NCBI RefSeq assembly: GCF_040267705.1
Contig: NZ_CP158374.1
Span: 2,914,001 to 2,978,000 of the forward strand
Length of the DNA stretch: 64,000 bases
Source: Agromyces sp. G08B096
GTDB lineage: Bacteria; Actinomycetota; Actinomycetes; Actinomycetales; Microbacteriaceae
Direction of reading: 5' to 3'
Of this stretch, positions 60,609 to 64,000 are shown in pieces. The notes under the pieces are model-generated. The model was not told the DNA's origin. It saw only the letters and a list, made by a program, of their open reading frames with translations, and ran no database searches. The translations under genes were made by a program, and so were the position numbers. How positions within the stretch are numbered: the stretch's first letter is position 1; each line of letters opens with the position of its first letter.

Positions 60609-61538
60609 GTGAGCGCGCTCGGGGAGCTCAGGAGCCTGAAGGGCCAGGGCGCCGCGAAACAGCGGAAGCAGAACCGCGCCGCCTTCCTGTTCCTCCTGCC
60701 GTGGTTCGTGGGCCTCGGCCTGGTCACGATCGGCCCGATGGTCGCCTCGCTCGCGCTGTCGTTCACGCGGTACAACCTGCTCAGCCCGCCCAGGTTCAAC
60801 GGCTTCGCCAACTTCGCGCGGATGCTCGAGGACGAACGGCTGCACCAGGCGCTGCTGGTCACCTTCCAGTACGTGTTCATCTCCGTCCCGCTCCAGCTGG
60901 CGCTCGCCCTCCTCCTCGCCGTCGCGCTCGACCGGGGCCTGCGCGGCCTCGCGTTCTACCGCTCGGCGTTCTACCTGCCGTCGCTGCTCGGCGCGAGCGT
61001 CGCGATCGCCATCCTCTGGCGGCAGATCTTCGGCGTTGACGGGCTCATCAACGTCGTCCTCGGCTGGTTCGGCATCGTAGGCCAGGGCTGGATCTCGAAC
61101 CCCGAGACCGCGCTCGGCACGCTGATGGTGCTGAACGTCTGGACCTTCGGCTCCCCCATGGTGATCTTCCTCGCCGGGCTTCGGCAGATCCCCGCGATGT
61201 ACTACGAGGCGGCCTCGGTCGACGGCGCCAACCGGCGGCAGCAGTTCTGGCGCATCACCATGCCGATGCTGACGCCGATCATCTTCTTCAACCTCATCCT
61301 GCAGATCATCGGCTCGTTCCAGTCGTTCACCCAGGCGTTCATCGTCTCGGGCGGCACCGGCGGGCCCGTCGACTCCACGCTCTTCTACACGCTGTACCTC
61401 TACCAGCGCGGCTTCGCGAACCTCGACATGGGCTACGCCTCGGCGATGGCCTGGCTGCTGCTCGTGATCATCGCCGCATTCACGGCCGTCAACTTCTGGG
61501 CCTCGAAGTATTGGGTGTTCTACGATGACCAAGACTGA
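60609..61538 (+). CDS. CUT1 carbohydrate ABC permease (MalF-like), second importer
   Basis: 309 aa. Six or seven hydrophobic segments after a basic N-terminus (SLKGQGAAKQRKQNRAAF). EAA loop in QIPAMYYEAASVDGANRRQQ; the stretch FYLPSLLGASVAIAILWRQI is typical of MsmF/UgpA-type permeases. The GTG at 60609 follows GGGAG nine bases upstream; the frame is open far upstream without a site. It overlaps the next permease by 14 nt. Confidence 0.9.
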   Translation: MSALGELRSLKGQGAAKQRKQNRAAFLFLLPWFVGLGLVTIGPMVASLALSFTRYNLLSPPRFNGFANFARMLEDERLHQALLVTFQYVFISVPLQLALALLLAVALDRGLRGLAFYRSAFYLPSLLGASVAIAILWRQIFGVDGLINVVLGWFGIVGQGWISNPETALGTLMVLNVWTFGSPMVIFLAGLRQIPAMYYEAASVDGANRRQQFWRITMPMLTPIIFFNLILQIIGSFQSFTQAFIVSGGTGGPVDSTLFYTLYLYQRGFANLDMGYASAMAWLLLVIIAAFTAVNFWASKYWVFYDDQD

Positions 61539-62460
61539 CCCCGCGATCGACCTCGCCCCGCCCACGGAGTCGGTCGTCGCCGGCATCCCGCCCGAGACGG
61601 TGCGCGATCGCCGACGCCGGCGCTCGGCCCTTCGCCGGCCGTTCTCGAGCCTGCTGCGCCATGCGATCCTGATCGCCGCCGCCGCGCTCATGCTCTACCC
61701 GGTGATCTGGATGGTCGTGAGCTCGCTCCGGCCCAACGAGCTGATCTTCCGCGAGGCCGGCATCATCTTCGACAGCTTCGAGATCTCGAACTACGTCGAC
61801 GGCTGGAACGCCCTCAGCTACCCGTTCAACGTCTACCTGGTGAACTCCGGACTCGTCGTCCTCGGCTCGATCATCGGCAATCTCGTCTCGTGCTCACTCG
61901 CGGCCTACGCGTTCGCGCGGCTCGAGTTCACCGGCAAGCGGTTCTGGTTCGCGATCATGCTGCTGACGATCATGCTGCCGATCCACGTCATCATCGTCCC
62001 GCAGTACGTCATGTTCTCCCAGTTGGGCTGGGTCAACACGTTCCTGCCGCTCATCGTGCCGAAGCTGCTCGCCACCGATGCGTTCTTCATCTTCCTGATG
62101 GTGCAGTTCATCCGCGGCATCCCGCGCGAGCTCGACGAGGCGGCGCGCATCGACGGGGCGGGGCATCCGCGGATCTTCCTGCAGATCATCCTGCCGCTCA
62201 TGGTGCCCGCGCTCGCGACCACGACGATCTTCACGTTCATCTGGACCTGGAACGACTTCTTCAGCCAGCTCATCTACCTGACCAAGCCGAGCCTCTACAC
62301 CGTGCCGCTCGCGCTGAACGCGTTCCAGGACGCGCAGAGCGCGACCGACTTCGGCGAGATGTTCGCCATGAGCGTCGTCTCGCTCATCCCGATCTTCCTG
62401 ATCTTCCTCTTCGGCCAGCGGTTCCTCATCAAGGGCATCGCCACGACGGGGATCAAGTGA
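61525..62460 (+). CDS. CUT1 carbohydrate ABC permease (MalG-like), second importer
   Basis: 311 aa, six transmembrane helices. EAA loop GIPRELDEAARIDGAGHPRIFLQIILPL; also MVVSSLRPNELIFREAGIIF and TWNDFFSQLIYLTKPSLYTV, typical of MalG/UgpE relatives. The start is inside the previous gene's end, indicating coupling. No ATPase gene follows within the window. Confidence 0.92.
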   Translation: MTKTDPAIDLAPPTESVVAGIPPETVRDRRRRRSALRRPFSSLLRHAILIAAAALMLYPVIWMVVSSLRPNELIFREAGIIFDSFEISNYVDGWNALSYPFNVYLVNSGLVVLGSIIGNLVSCSLAAYAFARLEFTGKRFWFAIMLLTIMLPIHVIIVPQYVMFSQLGWVNTFLPLIVPKLLATDAFFIFLMVQFIRGIPRELDEAARIDGAGHPRIFLQIILPLMVPALATTTIFTFIWTWNDFFSQLIYLTKPSLYTVPLALNAFQDAQSATDFGEMFAMSVVSLIPIFLIFLFGQRFLIKGIATTGIK

Positions 62461-62582
62461 CCGGCCCCCGGTCGCACCCTCACCCGCACCACCGCACCGC
62501 GCCCGCCACGCGGGCACCGCAGCCCGCCAGCCGGGCCGCGCACCACCCCACGCACCACCCGACAGCAAGGAAGGAACCGACC

Positions 62583-63914
62583 ATGCGAGGCATCACACGA
62601 CGCCGTGCCGGGGTCGTCGCCGCCATCGGCGCCGCGACGCTCGTCCTCACGGCGTGCGCCGGCAACGACGCCGGCGGCGAGGAGCCCGAGCTCGTGCTCT
62701 CCGACGAACCCGTCACCCTCTCGTTCACCTGGTGGGGCAACGACACCCGCCACGCGATCACCGAAGAGCTCATCGCGGCCTTCGAGGAGGAGCATCCGAA
62801 CATCACCATCGAGCCGCAGTACACCGACTGGGCCGGATACTGGGACAAGCTGTCGACCTCGGTCGCCGCCGGAGACATCCCCGACCTCATCCAGATGGAC
62901 GAGAAGCAGCTCTCGACCTACGCGGCCAACGGCGTACTCATGGACCTCGGCGAGCTCGGCGGGTCGCTGCCGACCGACGACTTCCCCGAGGCCGTGCTCG
63001 GCACCGGTGCGCTCGACGGCACCCAGTACGGCATCCCCGTCGGCATCAACTCGTACACGATCATCGCCAACGAGGACCTGCTCACGCAGTACGGCGTCGA
63101 GCTTCCCGACGACGAGACGTGGACGTGGGACGACTTCATCGCCACCGCGGAGGAGGTGGCCGCCGCCTCCGGCGGCGCGGTCGTCGGCACCCAGTCGTGG
63201 GGCTTCGAGGACGGCGGGCTGAACAACTGGCTCCGCCAGCACGGCGAGTCGCTCTTCTCGGCCGACGAGGCCGAGGTCGCCGCGAGCGAGGACGCGCTCG
63301 CGAGCTGGTGGCAGCTCCTGCTCGACGCGACCGAGGCGGGCGCGACGCCCGACCCGGCGGCCACCATCGAACGCGAGTCCGGCGGACTGGCCGAGTCGTT
63401 CACCGCGACGAACCAGTCGGCGTTCGGGCCGTGGTGGTCCAACCAGGTGCAGGCGCTCCGCGACGCCAGCGGGCAGGACCTCGTCGCCCTGCGCGTGCCC
63501 GCCACCGACGACGCCGAGGACGGCTGGGCGTACTACAAGCCGTCGATGTTCTGGTCGGCGTCGGCCAAGACCGAGCACGCGGCGGAGGTCGCGGCGTTCC
63601 TCGACTTCCTCGCCAACAGCGAGGAGGCCGCCGACCTGCTGCTCGCCGAGCGCGGCGTGCCGGCCAACGAGAAGATCCGCGAGTACATCACGCCGAAGCT
63701 CGACGAGGTCAACCAGACCGTCGTCGCCTTCCTCGACGACCTCGCACCCGAGGTGGGCGACGCCCCGCCCGCGACCCCGCCCGGCGGCGGCGCGATCGAG
63801 GCGATCATCGACCAGCACACCCAGAAGGTGCTGTTCGGCGAGCTCACCCCGGAGCAGGCGGCCACGAGCTTCATCGAGGAGCTCCAGCGCGCACTCGACG
63901 ACGCCGCCATCTGA
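62583..63914 (+). CDS. CUT1 sugar-binding lipoprotein, second importer
   Basis: 443 aa. Lipobox LTACAGN (Cys near 25). Mature text VTLSFTWWGNDTRHAITEEL, FEEEHPNITIEPQYTDWAGY, LSTSVAAGDIPDLIQMDEKQL and GTQYGIPVGINSYTIIANED is that of MsmE/UgpB-like extracellular binding proteins. The ATG follows AAGGAAGGA. Unlike the importer at 53788, the binding-protein gene is last here. Sugar unknown. Confidence 0.92.
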   Translation: MRGITRRRAGVVAAIGAATLVLTACAGNDAGGEEPELVLSDEPVTLSFTWWGNDTRHAITEELIAAFEEEHPNITIEPQYTDWAGYWDKLSTSVAAGDIPDLIQMDEKQLSTYAANGVLMDLGELGGSLPTDDFPEAVLGTGALDGTQYGIPVGINSYTIIANEDLLTQYGVELPDDETWTWDDFIATAEEVAAASGGAVVGTQSWGFEDGGLNNWLRQHGESLFSADEAEVAASEDALASWWQLLLDATEAGATPDPAATIERESGGLAESFTATNQSAFGPWWSNQVQALRDASGQDLVALRVPATDDAEDGWAYYKPSMFWSASAKTEHAAEVAAFLDFLANSEEAADLLLAERGVPANEKIREYITPKLDEVNQTVVAFLDDLAPEVGDAPPATPPGGGAIEAIIDQHTQKVLFGELTPEQAATSFIEELQRALDDAAI

Positions 63915-63926
63915 CCCACCCCACGT

Positions 63927-63944
63927 GGGCGGCACGCGCCGCCC
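63927..63944 (+). terminator. Stem-loop after the second importer operon
   Basis: GGGCGGC, loop ACGC, GCCGCCC: perfect 7-bp stem, 12 nt after the binding-protein stop, no U-tract. Confidence 0.5.
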
Positions 63945-64000
63945 GCCCGACGGTTCCTCCCGGACCGTCTCACCCGGAGCGGCTGCCGCGACTGCCTGCG

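Overview
The window is 64 kb of GC-rich DNA (about 70% G+C by eye) with GTG/TTG starts, many 4-nt ATGA/GTGA gene overlaps, leaderless-looking promoters, class Ib ribonucleotide reductase, LPXTG and lipoprotein signals, and a very frequent GGATGCC/GGCATCC word. These traits, with an arabinose operon driven by LacI-type rather than AraC-type regulators, point to an actinobacterium of the Microbacteriaceae (Agromyces or Microbacterium-like). The family assignment is inference.

Layout. 1-4.3 kb: edge of a GNAT acetyltransferase, a rifampin ADP-ribosyltransferase (arr), an Lrp regulator divergent from a three-part kinase/M23-like/class-III aminotransferase fusion. 4.4-12.0 kb: a galactofuranose-type sugar ABC importer (two permeases, two ATPases, one binding lipoprotein) and its LacI regulator. 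12.1-14.4 kb: a divergent TetR/hydrolase pair, a 57-aa protein and a GNAT protein. 14.6-18.6 kb: the nrdHIEF operon. 19.1-24.6 kb: hydrolase, acyltransferase, two-component system, HhH-GPD protein and VOC protein. 24.7-36.2 kb: L-arabinose catabolism (araD-araB-araA-lacI) beside a ChvE/MmsAB monosaccharide importer that is headed by a second araD and a second LacI gene. 36.3-43.7 kb: an unknown protein, MFS efflux pump, aldo/keto reductase, amino-acid permease with a cyclase-family enzyme, and an ABC-2 exporter with its regulator. 43.8-46.5 kb: transsulfuration genes (cystathionine beta-synthase, cystathionine gamma-synthase) behind a Cys-Cys leader peptide. 46.5-53.7 kb: sugar porter, LPXTG von Willebrand surface protein, DUF3105/DUF305 pair, ABC exporter. 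53.8-58.5 kb: alpha-glucoside-type CUT1 importer and divergent LacI. 58.6-60.3 kb: MarR-MFS pair. 60.6-63.9 kb: a second CUT1 importer.

Theme. Much of the window is sugar acquisition: four ABC sugar importers, four LacI regulators and several visible operators. Arabinose taken up by ChvE/MmsAB (possibly also by the YtfQ-type system) would pass through isomerase, ribulokinase and 4-epimerase to D-xylulose 5-phosphate. The two CUT1 importers lack ATPases and would need a shared one encoded elsewhere.

The most unusual features are a 645-bp direct repeat (two mismatches) formed by two araD genes flanking the monosaccharide importer, an 11-aa Cys-Cys leader peptide before the transsulfuration operon, a 25-aa leader frame coupled to the second araD, several palindromic operators that pair regulators with targets, a MerR-type 19-bp-spacer promoter on the MFS pump, and stem-loops placed directly after three sugar-binding-protein genes.
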